From Thiothrix subterranea (GTDB lineage: Bacteria; Pseudomonadota; Gammaproteobacteria; Thiotrichales; Thiotrichaceae): a DNA stretch of 64,000 bases. The stretch spans positions 620,001 through 684,000 of the forward strand of contig NZ_CP133217.1 in NCBI RefSeq assembly GCF_030930995.1, given 5' to 3'. The translations under genes were made by a program, and so were the position numbers. Below the pieces are notes generated by a model that was not told the origin of the DNA, ran no database searches, and saw nothing but the letters and a program-made list of their open reading frames with translations. Positions 1 through 9,767 of this stretch are shown here, in pieces; within the stretch, counting starts at the first letter, position 1, and each line of letters begins with the position of its first letter.

Positions 1-878
1 GAAGCCATTGCTTTAGCAATCGAAATAGCTTCAACGAAACCGATCAAACCAATCACAACCGCCGTCATCATCATGGAACTCAAGGTTTTGAAATCCAGAC
101 TGACATTCGGCATGGAAAACGTTGGCAAACCTTGCGGGATAATTCCAATCACACTACCGCCCATGCCCTCATAATCCACAGCCCACGACAGCACCGTGGT
201 AATCACTACCGTAATTAGCACCCCTGGCAAGCGTGGTGCGTATTTTTTCAAAACCATCAGCGTCGTCAACGCAAACACGCCAATCATCAACGTCGTCATC
301 TTGGTGTCAGTCAATGACGTTACGGTTGCCCACCAAAACTCATACGCATGTTCAAACTGATCGGCTTTCACATTCAGCCCAAAAATCTTCGGCAACTGCG
401 AGGTAGCAATGATCAACGCCCCCGCATTGGTAAACCCGACCACCACCGGATGTGACAAGAAGTCGACCAATACCCCTAAGCGCAATAAGCCCAGCGACAT
501 CTGGAACACACCAATCATCAACGCCAACATCGCCGAGTAAGCAATCATCGTTTCCGGCCCTAAAGCCGCATACGGCTGCATCGCCGCCGCCGACATCAAG
601 GAAACCACCGCCACCGGCCCCGTTCCCAACTGCCGTGAAGAACCAAAAATCGCCGCCACCATGACCGGCAAAAAGGAAGCATACAAGCCAATATAAGGCG
701 GCAAACCTGCTAATTGCGCGTATGCCATTGACTGCGGAATCAATACCAGTGCCACGGTCAAACCCGCCATGGCATCGGCTTTCAATACCGCCGGATTCTT
801 TAACTCGCCGATCCAGTCTTTGTATGGCGTGAAACGGTCTTTCCAGTCGCTTAACAGCGACACTAGCCAGCTACCCAT
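1..878 (-). CDS. SulP family anion permease (sulfate/bicarbonate transporter), 3' end missing
   Basis: Reading the minus strand from the ATG at 878 gives an open frame of about 292 residues that runs off the window edge. The protein starts MGSWLVSLLSDWKDR and soon reaches the SulP N-terminal signature, AGLTVALVLIPQSMAYAQLAG, followed by PPYIGLYASFLPV and GTGPVAVVSLM. Several hydrophobic segments follow. SulP proteins are inner-membrane carriers of sulfate, bicarbonate or related anions; most end in a cytoplasmic STAS domain, which would lie outside this window. Substrate cannot be read from the sequence. In a sulfur oxidiser either sulfate export/import or bicarbonate uptake is plausible. Family assignment is firm. 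Confidence 0.9.
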   Translation of the reverse strand, partial: MGSWLVSLLSDWKDRFTPYKDWIGELKNPAVLKADAMAGLTVALVLIPQSMAYAQLAGLPPYIGLYASFLPVMVAAIFGSSRQLGTGPVAVVSLMSAAAMQPYAALGPETMIAYSAMLALMIGVFQMSLGLLRLGVLVDFLSHPVVVGFTNAGALIIATSQLPKIFGLNVKADQFEHAYEFWWATVTSLTDTKMTTLMIGVFALTTLMVLKKYAPRLPGVLITVVITTVLSWAVDYEGMGGSVIGIIPQGLPTFSMPNVSLDFKTLSSMMMTAVVIGLIGFVEAISIAKAMA

Positions 879-915
879 TGTGGTGTATACCTCCACCTAA
901 ATTCGTACACATTAC

Positions 916-947
916 CTAAAAAGAAACCAGCGATCATGCCGCTGGTT
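916..947 (-). terminator. Rho-independent terminator for glmU-glmS
   Basis: On the minus strand an 8-bp stem AACCAGCG/CGCTGGTT closes a 7-base loop and is followed by TTCTTTTT. It lies about 90 bp downstream of the glmS stop codon. Confidence 0.7.
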
Positions 948-1038
948 CATTAGAATATAAGAGTGTACTAAAATTACCACAAAACTGACAGTGAAGGGAT
1001 TCAATACTGAACCCTCTTTACCATAGGATTCTTCAATA

Positions 1039-2877
1039 CTATTCGACCGTCACGGATTTCGCCAAATTGCGCGGCTTGTCCACATCCGTGCCTTTCAACA
1101 CCGCCACGTGGTAAGACAGCAATTGCAACGGAATCGTGTACACAATCGGTGCAAGCATTTCAGGGACGTGTGGCATTTCCAGCACATGCAAATTATCCGC
1201 CGCGACGATATGCGCATCGCGGTCAGCAAACACATACAACTCACCGCCACGCGAACGCACTTCTTCCAAGTTGGACTTTAGTTTCTCCAGCAAGGCAGTA
1301 TTAGGCGCTACCGTGACAATCGGCATCTCGCTGTCGACCAACGCGAGTGGCCCATGCTTAAGTTCACCGGCGGGATAGGCTTCGGCGTGAATATAGGAAA
1401 TTTCCTTGAGCTTGAGTGCCCCTTCCATCGCAATCGGGTAGAGTTCACCACGCCCTAAGAACAGTGCATGGTTTTTCTCGATGAAACGTTCTGCCAGTGT
1501 TTCGATTTTCGGGTTCAGGTCTAACGCTTGCTCGATCAGCGCAGGCAATTTGCGTAAATCCGCCACCATTTGCGCCACTTTCGCTTTGTCCGCACCTTTA
1601 GCTTGCATCAGCAATACCATTAGCAATTGCAACGCCACCAATTGCGTCGTAAACGCTTTGGTCGAAGCCACGCCGATTTCCGGCCCCGCCATTGTCATCA
1701 ATGACATATCGGATTCGCGCGTCAAGGAGCTTTCTGCCACATTGCAAATGGTCAACGTTGCCAATGCACCGTGGTTTTCCTTGATCTTTTCCAACGCCGC
1801 CAACGTATCAGCGGTTTCACCCGACTGCGAAATCGTCACGAACAACATATTCTTGCGCGGCGGCTGACGGCGGTAACGGTATTCGCTGGCGACTTCCACA
1901 TTGCACGGAATGTCCGTATTCGCCTCAATCCAATAGCGCCCCACCAAACCTGCATGGTAGCTCGTGCCACACGCTAGAATTTGAATTTCCTCGACTTGCG
2001 CCAAGCGTTCCAACGCATCCGGCACACCCAGCAAGGCAGGCAACACATGATCACCCGCCAAACGGTTTTCCAATGTACCCGTCACGGATTGCGGCTGCTC
2101 GAAGATTTCTTTCAACATGAAATGGCGGTAGTCACCCAACTCTGCCGAACACATCGACGCATTCGATTCACGTACCGGACGCTCCACGCGCTCGCCATTC
2201 AGGTCAAAAATGTCGATCTTCTTGCGCGTAATCCGCGCCACATCGCCATTTTCCAAATAAATAAAGCGACTGGTCACGGGTAACAGCGCTTGAATATCCG
2301 AACCAATGAAGTTTTCACCAATCCCCAAACCCAGCACCAGCGGGCTGCCTTGGCGTGCCACGATCAGCGTATCCGGCTCATCCGGTGAAATCACCGCCAT
2401 GGCATACGCGCCATGCAATTCACAACGCGCCGCCATCACCGCATCCAACATGCTCACACCCTGACGGCGGAAGATGTCGATCAAATGCGCAATCACCTCG
2501 GTATCGGTATCCGAATCAAAACGGTAGCCGTCATCCTGCAAGCGTTTGCGCAGTTCGACATGGTTTTCGATAATGCCGTTATGCACCAAACCGACCCATT
2601 CGCCACTGAAATGCGGGTGTGCATTGCGTTCGGCAGGCACGCCGTGCGTCGCCCAACGGGTGTGCGCAATGCCCAGCTTGCCATCAATCGGCTCGCCTTC
2701 GAGACGCTCCATCAGCGCCGCGACTTTGCCTACCGCACGACTACGCACCAAATCCCCCGCCTCACGAATGACCGCTACCCCTGCGGAGTCATAACCGCGA
2801 TATTCCAGACGTCGTAAGCCTTCCAATAAAATTTCCACCACCGGACGTTGCGCAACTGCGCCGACAATACCACACAT
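1039..2877 (-). CDS. glmS: glutamine--fructose-6-phosphate aminotransferase (isomerizing)
   Basis: GlmS makes glucosamine-6-phosphate from fructose-6-phosphate and glutamine, the entry step to UDP-GlcNAc for peptidoglycan and other glycans. The protein is 612 residues, close to the usual 605-610. It begins [10 protein letters not shown], so Cys2 is available as the glutaminase nucleophile, followed by [10 protein letters not shown]. The glutaminase domain fills roughly residues 1-240. Two SIS sugar-isomerase domains follow, with CGTSYHAG near 305 and [11 protein letters not shown] near 350. It ends in the typical KSVTVE. Its start codon overlaps the glmU stop as TAATG, so translational coupling with glmU is expected. 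Confidence 0.97.
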   Translation of the reverse strand: MCGIVGAVAQRPVVEILLEGLRRLEYRGYDSAGVAVIREAGDLVRSRAVGKVAALMERLEGEPIDGKLGIAHTRWATHGVPAERNAHPHFSGEWVGLVHNGIIENHVELRKRLQDDGYRFDSDTDTEVIAHLIDIFRRQGVSMLDAVMAARCELHGAYAMAVISPDEPDTLIVARQGSPLVLGLGIGENFIGSDIQALLPVTSRFIYLENGDVARITRKKIDIFDLNGERVERPVRESNASMCSAELGDYRHFMLKEIFEQPQSVTGTLENRLAGDHVLPALLGVPDALERLAQVEEIQILACGTSYHAGLVGRYWIEANTDIPCNVEVASEYRYRRQPPRKNMLFVTISQSGETADTLAALEKIKENHGALATLTICNVAESSLTRESDMSLMTMAGPEIGVASTKAFTTQLVALQLLMVLLMQAKGADKAKVAQMVADLRKLPALIEQALDLNPKIETLAERFIEKNHALFLGRGELYPIAMEGALKLKEISYIHAEAYPAGELKHGPLALVDSEMPIVTVAPNTALLEKLKSNLEEVRSRGGELYVFADRDAHIVAADNLHVLEMPHVPEMLAPIVYTIPLQLLSYHVAVLKGTDVDKPRNLAKSVTVE

Positions 2878-4256
2878 TATTTTTTCTCCTTCACTGGACG
2901 CTGCCAGCCTTTCAAGGTCATTTGTTTGGCGCGGGACAAGGTGAGTTCACCTGCCGGAGCATCTTTAGTAATGGTTGAACCTGCACCAATGGTAGCACCG
3001 TCGCCAACGCTGACAGGGGCAACCAATTGGGTGCAAGAACCGACAAACACATCGTTACCGATAACGGTTTTGTGTTTGTTCGCACCGTCGTAGTTACAGG
3101 TAATCGTGCCTGCCCCAATATTCACGTTGTCGCCCATCTCGGTATCGCCGATGTAGCTCAGGTGATTGACCTTGCTGCCTTTACCGATGATGGCTTTTTT
3201 GGTTTCGACGAAATTACCAATCTTGGCTTTTGCAGCAAGAACTGTGCCGGGGCGCAAACGGGCAAACGGGCCAATGTCGCAATTTTCCGCAATTACTGCT
3301 GATTCGATCACGGAATGGGATTTGATGTGCGTATTGTCGCCAATTTCAGCATCCTGAATCACGCAACCGGCTTCCACCGTGACGTTATTGCCGAACTTGA
3401 CCTTGCCGATTAACACCACATTCACATCCAAGAATACGTCTTGCCCGGTTTCGACCGTGCCACGAATATCCAAACGGGCGGGGTCAGCGACGGTCACGCC
3501 TTCTAGCATCAGCTTTTCCACTTGACGCTGTTGGCAAGCGCGTTCCAAACGTGCCAATTGCACCCGATTGTTTGCACCCTCGACCTCAACCGGATCAGCA
3601 CACAGTACGGTATTAATACTACCGCCTTCGGCTACCGCCAAGCTGACGCAATCGGTGAGGTAATATTCGCCTTGTGCATTTTGCGGGGTCAGTTGCTGCA
3701 ACCAACGCTTCATATCTGCACCGCGCGCGGCAATAAAGCCGGTGTTCACTTCGCGGATCTGGCGCTGCGTATCAGTTGCATCTTTTTCTTCGACAATCGC
3801 CTGCACCAAACCGTCAGCATTGCGCACAATACGCCCGTAGCCTTTCGGATCAGCGAGTTGCGTGGTCAAAATGCATAACGCTGCATCGCCCAAGCCTTGC
3901 GCCAAGGCTTGCAAGGTCGTGGAACGAATCAGCGGTACATCGCCATACGCAATCAATACCACGTCATCATTGTCCACCAAATGGATGGCTTGGCTGACCG
4001 CATGACCCGTGCCTTTTTGCAGCGATTGCAGCGCCCAGTTGAGGTTTTCGCCTTGAATGCGTTCGCGCACCAATTCGCCGCCATGCCCATACACAATCGC
4101 CATGTGGCAAGCCACACAACGGTTTTGCAATACCGCACAAGCATCCACGACGTGTTGCAGCATGGGTTTGCCTGCGATAGGGTGAAGGACTTTAGGCAAC
4201 GCGGAACGCATCCGAGTGCCTTGACCCGCTGCGAGGATAATCGGAAAAATATTCAT
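2877..4256 (-). CDS. glmU: bifunctional UDP-N-acetylglucosamine diphosphorylase / glucosamine-1-phosphate N-acetyltransferase
   Basis: GlmU acetylates glucosamine-1-phosphate and then couples it to UTP, giving UDP-GlcNAc. The 459-residue length fits the family (E. coli 456). The N-terminal nucleotidyltransferase signature [19 protein letters not shown] lies at residues 8-26. The C-terminal half is a left-handed beta-helix of hexapeptide repeats, including [16 protein letters not shown] and the acetyl-CoA-site region [11 protein letters not shown]. It is the first gene of glmU-glmS; the two genes are adjacent in many gammaproteobacteria. No glmS ribozyme is expected or seen. Confidence 0.97.
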   Translation of the reverse strand: MNIFPIILAAGQGTRMRSALPKVLHPIAGKPMLQHVVDACAVLQNRCVACHMAIVYGHGGELVRERIQGENLNWALQSLQKGTGHAVSQAIHLVDNDDVVLIAYGDVPLIRSTTLQALAQGLGDAALCILTTQLADPKGYGRIVRNADGLVQAIVEEKDATDTQRQIREVNTGFIAARGADMKRWLQQLTPQNAQGEYYLTDCVSLAVAEGGSINTVLCADPVEVEGANNRVQLARLERACQQRQVEKLMLEGVTVADPARLDIRGTVETGQDVFLDVNVVLIGKVKFGNNVTVEAGCVIQDAEIGDNTHIKSHSVIESAVIAENCDIGPFARLRPGTVLAAKAKIGNFVETKKAIIGKGSKVNHLSYIGDTEMGDNVNIGAGTITCNYDGANKHKTVIGNDVFVGSCTQLVAPVSVGDGATIGAGSTITKDAPAGELTLSRAKQMTLKGWQRPVKEKK

Positions 4257-4321
4257 GGGGGATATGCCCGTCAGTAAAATAAAATGATTGTCTTAAATAA
4301 TAGTCATATTATGCAGCCTGA

Positions 4322-5014
4322 TTACGTGATGCTCATCACATCCAGCTCATCAAAGTTTTTTACCCAAGGGTGCTGCAAGGTAGCCGTTGGCTGATTTTCG
4401 CGAACCAGACAGCACGTTTTTAAACCCACTTGCGCGGCAGCATCCAATTCTTCCGCAATATCCGACAGGAACAGGATCTCGCTTGCCGACAAATCAAGCG
4501 CTTCCACAATCGTCTGATACGATTTAGCCTCGCGCTTATGCCCTACCGCCGTATCGAAATAGCCACTGAACAGCGGGGTTAAATCACCGGCATCAGAATA
4601 CCCGAACAACAGCTTCTGCGCATACACCGAACCCGACGAATAGACATACAATTTCAGACCAAGCTCATGCCAGTGCAGTAAATGGCGCACCGCATCTTCA
4701 TACACATGCCCCGTGAAATCGCCGTTGCGGTAGCCTTCTTCCCACATCAAACCCTGAATCGCTTTTAGCGGGGTAATCTTTTTATCGTCCGCAATCCACT
4801 GCCGCAATTGCGCAATCGCCTCCGCCAACGACAACACCGCATTGCCGGTTTCCAGGCGCACGTCATCTATGAGCTTGGCGACTTGTGGGTCTTGACGATG
4901 CTTCACCACAAACACTTCCATTTGCTGGTCGGCGTAAGGAAATAACACGTCTTTCACGAATGACAGACTGGTGGTCGTGCCTTCAATGTCGGTGAGTATG
5001 GCTTTAATGCTCAT
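4322..5014 (-). CDS. mtnC: acireductone synthase (enolase-phosphatase E1)
   Basis: MtnC converts 2,3-diketo-5-methylthiopentyl-1-phosphate to the acireductone of the methionine salvage pathway, doing both enolisation and dephosphorylation. The protein is 230 residues, the usual size. The HAD-family motif I appears near the N-terminus as ILTDIEGTTTS, the E1-specific form. Motif II is seen in LYVYSSGSV, and the C-terminal acidic motif in EILFLSDIAEELDAA. Its ATG overlaps the mtnD stop as TGATG. It is the last gene of mtnB-mtnD-mtnC. Confidence 0.95.
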   Translation of the reverse strand: MSIKAILTDIEGTTTSLSFVKDVLFPYADQQMEVFVVKHRQDPQVAKLIDDVRLETGNAVLSLAEAIAQLRQWIADDKKITPLKAIQGLMWEEGYRNGDFTGHVYEDAVRHLLHWHELGLKLYVYSSGSVYAQKLLFGYSDAGDLTPLFSGYFDTAVGHKREAKSYQTIVEALDLSASEILFLSDIAEELDAAAQVGLKTCCLVRENQPTATLQHPWVKNFDELDVMSIT

Positions 5015-5556
5015 CAGTTCTCCAAGCGTGGAAACAGTGCCGCAATCTCACTGCCGGTAAAATTCGCCACCCAACCGTCAGTATTGGTGAACAAGCGAAT
5101 CGCCTTGAAACGTGGATTCGGCCCCATATCAAACCAATGCGTCGCCCCTGCTGGCACGCTGATCAAATCGCCCTTTTCGCACAACACGGCAAACACTTTG
5201 TCACCGAGATGCAGGAAAAACAAACCCTGGCCATCCACAAAAAAACGTACTTCGTATTCAGTATGGGTGTGTTCGTTCAAGAATTTCTGGCGGAACAGCG
5301 CTTTATCGGGATGATCCGGGGTCAAACTGATCACATCCACACTCTGGAAGCCGTTTTCAGCCATTAAACGGTCAATATCCGCACGGTACGCCGCAATCAC
5401 TTCCTCTTGTGTTGCCGAATCCGCCAAGGGCGCATTGGCTTCCCAGCGTTCAAAGCGCACACCCTGCTCCTGCAATAACGCACTGATGGTGGCGTAATCG
5501 GTGTACGTTTGCGCCTGTTGCGGATTATTGTCCGCGTAAATCTTCAATTCACTCAT
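5014..5556 (-). CDS. mtnD: acireductone dioxygenase (ARD)
   Basis: ARD is a cupin metalloenzyme that oxidises the acireductone to 2-keto-4-methylthiobutyrate and formate with Fe2+, or takes an off-pathway route with Ni2+. The 180-residue protein carries the metal ligands in the expected order: H96, H98 and E102 in HTHTEYEVRFF, and H140 in AGATHWFDMG. The sequence does not decide which metal is bound. It sits 4 bp after mtnB and overlaps mtnC, so the three genes form one operon for recycling methylthioadenosine sulfur. Confidence 0.95.
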   Translation of the reverse strand: MSELKIYADNNPQQAQTYTDYATISALLQEQGVRFERWEANAPLADSATQEEVIAAYRADIDRLMAENGFQSVDVISLTPDHPDKALFRQKFLNEHTHTEYEVRFFVDGQGLFFLHLGDKVFAVLCEKGDLISVPAGATHWFDMGPNPRFKAIRLFTNTDGWVANFTGSEIAALFPRLEN

Positions 5557-5560
5557 GGTG

Positions 5561-6184
5561 TTACCTGTCTAATAGCAGTTGCCGATAAACACATTCAAAT
5601 AAAAACTCTAACGCCTCAATATGCCGCTGGGTATCCGCCACCGTCGCGCCCCACGTATACAAGCCATGCCCGCGAATCAAATAGCCGACGGTGTGCGGGT
5701 TTGCATCCAAATACGCATCCACGACGGCCGCCAATGCGGGAATATCTTGGCTATTCGGGAACACGGGGATAACAACACGGCTTTCATGCGTTTCAACATT
5801 AGGAAAGGCTTTTTGCACTTCGTAGCCCTCGAATACCACCTCATCCAGCCGCATCGACAGCACGGTGGCATTCACCGAATGCGTATGCAACACACAAACA
5901 ATCGCCGGATCGCGCCGGTACATCACCGTATGCAAACCCGTTTCCGCAGAAGGGCGCTTGCCCGCATCTAAAGCATTGCCTTGCAAATCTGCTCGCAAAA
6001 ACCCGTGCTCATCCAGCCGCCCTTTATGCTGACCGGAACTGGTAATGAGCATCTCGTCAGCACTCAACCGCGCCGAAAAATTGCTGCTAGTCGCCGGAAC
6101 CCAACCCCTAGCATGAAAAAACTGCCCAGCGGCGATTAACTCAGCACGCAAGCGCAATAATGTCTCAGACATAACATCACTCAT
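5561..6184 (-). CDS. mtnB: methylthioribulose-1-phosphate dehydratase
   Basis: MtnB dehydrates methylthioribulose-1-phosphate, the step before MtnC. It belongs to the class II aldolase/adducin zinc fold. The likely zinc ligands are H100 and H102 in LHTHSVNATVLS, and H172 in RGHGLYTWG, counted from the chosen start. The N-terminal RGWVPATSSNFSARL is typical. The start is uncertain. The frame is open back to 6217, the ATG at 6184 (MSDVMSETL) gives 207 residues, and an ATG at 6172 (MSETLLRL) has a GAG-containing ribosome site about 7 bases upstream. mtnA and a methylthioadenosine phosphorylase are not in the window. Confidence 0.92.
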   Translation of the reverse strand: MSDVMSETLLRLRAELIAAGQFFHARGWVPATSSNFSARLSADEMLITSSGQHKGRLDEHGFLRADLQGNALDAGKRPSAETGLHTVMYRRDPAIVCVLHTHSVNATVLSMRLDEVVFEGYEVQKAFPNVETHESRVVIPVFPNSQDIPALAAVVDAYLDANPHTVGYLIRGHGLYTWGATVADTQRHIEALEFLFECVYRQLLLDR

Positions 6185-6271
6185 GGCATAAAGCTTAGCA
6201 TTTTCGCAGCATTGCACCCGTTTGTCAGACGATTTGCAAAAAGTTCTCCAAACCGTAAAAAATCGCTTTAC

Positions 6272-6303
6272 ATTAGAAAACTCTAATATTAGAATACTCT
6301 CAT
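6272..6303. repeat. Two tandem 16-bp direct repeats in the promoter of the Gly-rich gene
   Basis: ATTAGAAAACTCTAAT (6272-6287) is followed directly by ATTAGAATACTCTCAT (6288-6303), matching at 14 of 16 positions. They lie 38-69 bp upstream of the ATG at 6341, within an AT-rich stretch. Tandem repeats at this place suggest binding of a regulator, but no known factor is recognised. Confidence 0.5.
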
Positions 6304-6340
6304 ATTGAACTTACACACAAATTTGCTAGGAAACACACTC

Positions 6341-6802
6341 ATGAAATTACAAGCTATTCTTTTCTCTGCTCTGATCGCTCTGTCTGGCGCTGCTTCTGCT
6401 GAATTCTTTGACGGCTTCGACAACGGTTCTGCAACTGGCAACACGGCTGGTAACGGCACTGCTTCTACTGCTGGTAACGGCACTGGCTACAGCAAAGGCA
6501 ACGGCGATGCAAACGGCTGGGGTCGTGGTAAAGGCGACGCTGACGGTGAAGTTGATTTCAGCATCACTTTCAAAGGCAAAGGCCGCACTAATCTGGATAC
6601 CGACATGGCTGCTAACGGCAAAGGCAACGGCGACTGGTACGGCGCTGGCAATGGTTACGGCTACGGTGATGGCAACAGCAACGCTTACGGCACTGGCAAC
6701 TCTTCCAAAGCTGGCTACGGCGCTCCTGTAATGGCTCCTGCTATGCCAATGGCTGCACCACAAGCACAAGCGCCAGTTGCTGCACCTGCTGCTGCGAAAT
6801 AA
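6341..6802 (+). CDS. Gly/Asn-rich exported protein, candidate sulfur-globule envelope protein
   Basis: The 153-residue protein starts MKLQAILFSALIALSGAASAEFF, a clear Sec signal peptide cut after about residue 20. The mature part is built from short repeats of GNG, GNGYGYGDGN, GKGNGDW and similar units. It ends in a low-complexity Pro/Ala/Met tail (APVMAPAMPMAAPQAQ). Signal peptide, small size, Gly/Asn/Tyr repeats and a lack of Cys match the structural proteins that coat periplasmic sulfur globules in purple sulfur bacteria and Thiothrix, but this link is by composition only. The gene is followed by two hairpins, so it is probably a strongly expressed single-gene unit. An alternative is a generic Gly-rich surface protein. 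Confidence 0.6.
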   Translation: MKLQAILFSALIALSGAASAEFFDGFDNGSATGNTAGNGTASTAGNGTGYSKGNGDANGWGRGKGDADGEVDFSITFKGKGRTNLDTDMAANGKGNGDWYGAGNGYGYGDGNSNAYGTGNSSKAGYGAPVMAPAMPMAAPQAQAPVAAPAAAK

Positions 6803-6834
6803 TACTTAGGGCGGGAATACCTGCTCACAGTCCT

Positions 6835-6870
6835 AGCAAGGGCATCATTCTTCGGGATGGTGCTCTTGCT
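6835..6870 (+). terminator. Long imperfect hairpin downstream of the Gly-rich gene
   Basis: AGCAAGGGCATCAT and ATGGTGCTCTTGCT pair through about 14 positions, with two G-T wobbles, around an 8-base loop. It begins 32 bp after the stop codon. There is no T-run directly after it, so it may stabilise the mRNA 3' end ahead of the true terminator at 6884. Confidence 0.45.
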
Positions 6871-6883
6871 TTCGTTTATGCGC

Positions 6884-6914
6884 AAAAAAAGCCCGGTTAA
6901 TTCGGGCTTTTTTT
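6884..6914. terminator. Bidirectional rho-independent terminator between the Gly-rich gene and nrdB
   Basis: A7 - GCCCG - 7-base loop - CGGGC - T7. The symmetric A and T tracts let it serve both convergent units. Confidence 0.9.
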
Positions 6915-6934
6915 GTTTCAGGGCAAGCGCAAAC

Positions 6935-8215
6935 TTAATCCCACTTCAGCGCACCGCCCGTTTGGTATTCCGTCACGCGCGTTTCAAAGAAGTTCTTTTC
7001 CTTACGCATATTGGACTGCTCGTCCAACCAAGGCAGGGCATTTTGTGCACCGGGGAACGGTTCTGCCATGCCCAACTGACGCGCCCGCCGGTTGGCAATA
7101 AAGCGGAACTGTTCGTGATGGTCTTGCTGGCTATAACCCAAAATCGGCGTCGGCAGGATGTACTTGGAATAGTTGATTTCCGCCGCTTCCGCCTCATCCC
7201 ACATATCGCGCACCGCTTGCGGGTCGAGTGTCACGTTTTCTTCCTGCATGATTTGGCGCACCACACGGATACCAAAGGATGCGTGCATTACTTCATCGCG
7301 CATAATGTATTGAAATTGCTCACCCGTGCCTTTCATCATGCCGCGACGTTGCAGCGCAAAAATCGGTGAAAAACCGTTGTAGAACCAGCAGCCTTCAAAA
7401 ATCCCCGAAAAGAATGTGTACGACATTACAAAATTGTGCAGATCGTCGCGATTCTTCAGGTCAATGTCATGGCGCAGCGCATCGTTTAAGCGGCGGTTCG
7501 CCAGTTGGATTTTGGCGTTGATTTCCGGCACGACGCGGTAACGGTTGTAGATTTCCACCTGATCCAGCCCGATGGTTTCAATGCAATGCTGGTAAGTCCA
7601 AGTATGCAATGCTTCTTCGTAGACTTGACGGGCTTGGTAGATTTGCAATTCCGGCGCGGTCATTTTTTCCATGACTGCCAAGCCAATATTGCGCATCGCC
7701 AGAATGTCGGAAGTGGTCAAGTAAGCCAGCACGTTTTCATAAACGTGACGTTCGGCGGGGCTGAGGTTGTGATGGTAGTCATGCACATCCTGCGCCATAT
7801 TGATGTCGAGTGGTGTCCAGTGGTTTTTATTGGCGTTGAGGAAAAAATCCCATGCCCACGGGTATTTGAACGGGGCGAGTTGGTTGATGTCGCCGCTGCC
7901 ATTGATCACGCGCTTGTCAGCGCTACTGATCGGCTGTTGAGGTTTGAAAGGCTCTGGCACAAACGGCTGGCGGGTAGGGCTGACCGTTGGAGCGGCTTCT
8001 ACAGTTCTGTGAGAAGCCGCCTCTGTTACCGCCGTTGCAAGCGTCGCCGACTCCGTTGGCGATTTAACTGCAACTTGGGTTTTTGCACTGAGCTCACTTT
8101 CATCTACCTCCACAGTAGGTTCTTCAACAAACACTTCGTCAAAACTAAAAGCCGGTTGATAGCCGTTCGTGCGCGGCACGGGTGCGGCAAGTGGGTTATC
8201 CCAATTAAGCGTCAT
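6935..8215 (-). CDS. nrdB: class Ia ribonucleotide reductase, beta subunit
   Basis: NrdB houses the diiron-tyrosyl radical that starts reduction of ribonucleotides in NrdA. The protein is 426 residues; about the first 100 form a low-complexity acidic/Ala/Pro extension not needed in the family core. Iron ligands and radical Tyr are visible as YEEALHTWTYQH: E201, H204 and, four residues on, Y208, the position of the E. coli radical Tyr122. MRDEVMHASFG supplies later ligands. The C-terminal tail contacts NrdA. The start is supported by TTAGGAGAG upstream. The gene is the last of nrdA-R-M-nrdB, 67 bp after the methyltransferase gene. Confidence 0.95.
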   Translation of the reverse strand: MTLNWDNPLAAPVPRTNGYQPAFSFDEVFVEEPTVEVDESELSAKTQVAVKSPTESATLATAVTEAASHRTVEAAPTVSPTRQPFVPEPFKPQQPISSADKRVINGSGDINQLAPFKYPWAWDFFLNANKNHWTPLDINMAQDVHDYHHNLSPAERHVYENVLAYLTTSDILAMRNIGLAVMEKMTAPELQIYQARQVYEEALHTWTYQHCIETIGLDQVEIYNRYRVVPEINAKIQLANRRLNDALRHDIDLKNRDDLHNFVMSYTFFSGIFEGCWFYNGFSPIFALQRRGMMKGTGEQFQYIMRDEVMHASFGIRVVRQIMQEENVTLDPQAVRDMWDEAEAAEINYSKYILPTPILGYSQQDHHEQFRFIANRRARQLGMAEPFPGAQNALPWLDEQSNMRKEKNFFETRVTEYQTGGALKWD

Positions 8216-8282
8216 GATTTTACTCTCCTAAATGCTGAATGCCAACTAAACTAAGGTTTGAGGCTGGCAGGTGGTAATATTT

Positions 8283-9767
8283 TCACGCAGAAATCCCCAA
8301 CAAAAGCTGACCTTGCTGTGCATGGGTTTCATTGGATTGCAAACGTGACCAATCCAGTAGGTTTAAAATACTAGCTTTCACAGGTCTTTTTTCATCCCAA
8401 AAAATGAGTGAAGACAATAATTCTTTTGCTGCATCAGAATGCAATAGTGCGAAAACCTTTTGCGCTACCGCCTCTTCATCAAATGACAAGTAATATACCG
8501 TGTCATCAAACATGACAGGCTTTCCCTCTATGGGCGCAATCAACCTAAAATCCAGTGACTTATACAACCCACAAATGGCGATACGCCACGGTCGGAAAGA
8601 ATAAGCACCAACGCCAAAGACCGAAAATTGCGGGTTTTTTATATAAATAGAGCTGGCACGCGCTCCTAAAATATCCGCATGTTTTTGCAAGTATCTCCAT
8701 GTTTTTGGTGTACGTGTACGGATACTATCTGTTGATTCACCGACATACCGCTGAGTAACCAGCAGGTATTTCTTCCTCCAACCTTTACCACTACCAATAT
8801 CAGAACCTTTCATCAGGGGGTAAAGATAATCCGATTCCAGATCAACTGTTTCACCATAGCCGTTTTGCAATGTTTGCCCATGACGAGTCAGTTCCATTAC
8901 CGCAGCCGCATCATGCTTGACACCAGAACGCCACTTTTCAGGGCTTTTCCCCACCAACGCAACATGAGCATCGAACGCATCCAAATCAGCAATACTCAAT
9001 CCCAACCGATGCCCGACACGCTGCCCCTGTGTCGATTCTAAATTATCAAATACTTGGTACTCATCTGTTGCTACCACGGCATTGTTGAAACGCACCACCA
9101 GCAAACAAGCGTCGACCGACACATCAAAAGCCTTCTTCGCGTCTATTTTAATGATGCAACTACTGGCTAATGCCAAGCCCTGCCGTTGGGCATGAGCAAG
9201 TACTTTACGGGCAACAGCAGTTTTCACCAGCATTGCCACATCACCTTGCCGCCCTTCCATCCAACGGAACACCTCCAGCAGCATCCATTCCGAAATATCG
9301 AAATTGGCTTTGCCCGTAATAGCATCAAGCCCGTTATGGTGTTGGAAATTGGCTTTACGCGGCAAGTTGACCCCACCGATGCCACTTTGGACTGAGTTTG
9401 TTACCCAAGGAAAATTTCCCAATACCAGCAAAGCACCTGAAGCTTGTTCCAAAATAGCTTGCCAGCGGGTTGCAAAAAAATCAGCTTGAGCCAAATAAAC
9501 ACGCCCTGATTCCAGTTCATGCTGCAAACGTAAACGCGAGGTTTCCAAATAGTCGCTATTAACCTCAAAACCCATAATTTGTTTTGCTGTTGGAAAAGTT
9601 TGCGTTGCGGCTAAAACAAAAGCACCAACCCCACACGTCGGCTCAATGACGACTTCAGGGCGAATTTCCAAATCATACAAACGCTTGCATACCGCCACTG
9701 CCAATGTATCTGGGGTTTGAAAGTCACCGAATTCAATACGTTGTTTGCGTGCAGCAGCGGTAGTCAT
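8283..9767 (-). CDS. DNA adenine N6-methyltransferase of a type II restriction-modification system
   Basis: The protein is 494 residues. Motif X is FGDFQTPDTLA, the S-adenosylmethionine motif I is IEPTCGVGAFVLAA, and the catalytic motif IV is GNFPWVTNS. Most relatives have NPPW here, so the NFPW form is a notable variant, but the Asn and the Pro-aromatic pair remain. This order of motifs (X, I, IV, then a C-terminal target-recognition part) is that of gamma-class N6-adenine methyltransferases such as M.TaqI-like enzymes. The ATG overlaps the upstream nuclease stop as ATGA. It presumably protects the same site cut by the neighbouring nuclease; that site cannot be read from sequence. Confidence 0.85.
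   Translation of the reverse strand: MTTAAARKQRIEFGDFQTPDTLAVAVCKRLYDLEIRPEVVIEPTCGVGAFVLAATQTFPTAKQIMGFEVNSDYLETSRLRLQHELESGRVYLAQADFFATRWQAILEQASGALLVLGNFPWVTNSVQSGIGGVNLPRKANFQHHNGLDAITGKANFDISEWMLLEVFRWMEGRQGDVAMLVKTAVARKVLAHAQRQGLALASSCIIKIDAKKAFDVSVDACLLVVRFNNAVVATDEYQVFDNLESTQGQRVGHRLGLSIADLDAFDAHVALVGKSPEKWRSGVKHDAAAVMELTRHGQTLQNGYGETVDLESDYLYPLMKGSDIGSGKGWRKKYLLVTQRYVGESTDSIRTRTPKTWRYLQKHADILGARASSIYIKNPQFSVFGVGAYSFRPWRIAICGLYKSLDFRLIAPIEGKPVMFDDTVYYLSFDEEAVAQKVFALLHSDAAKELLSSLIFWDEKRPVKASILNLLDWSRLQSNETHAQQGQLLLGISA

Noticed and set aside
6347-6769. A 140-codon open frame antisense to the Gly-rich gene
   Set aside because: It exists because repeat codons on the other strand avoid stops; it is Val/Ala/Ser low complexity with no ribosome site.
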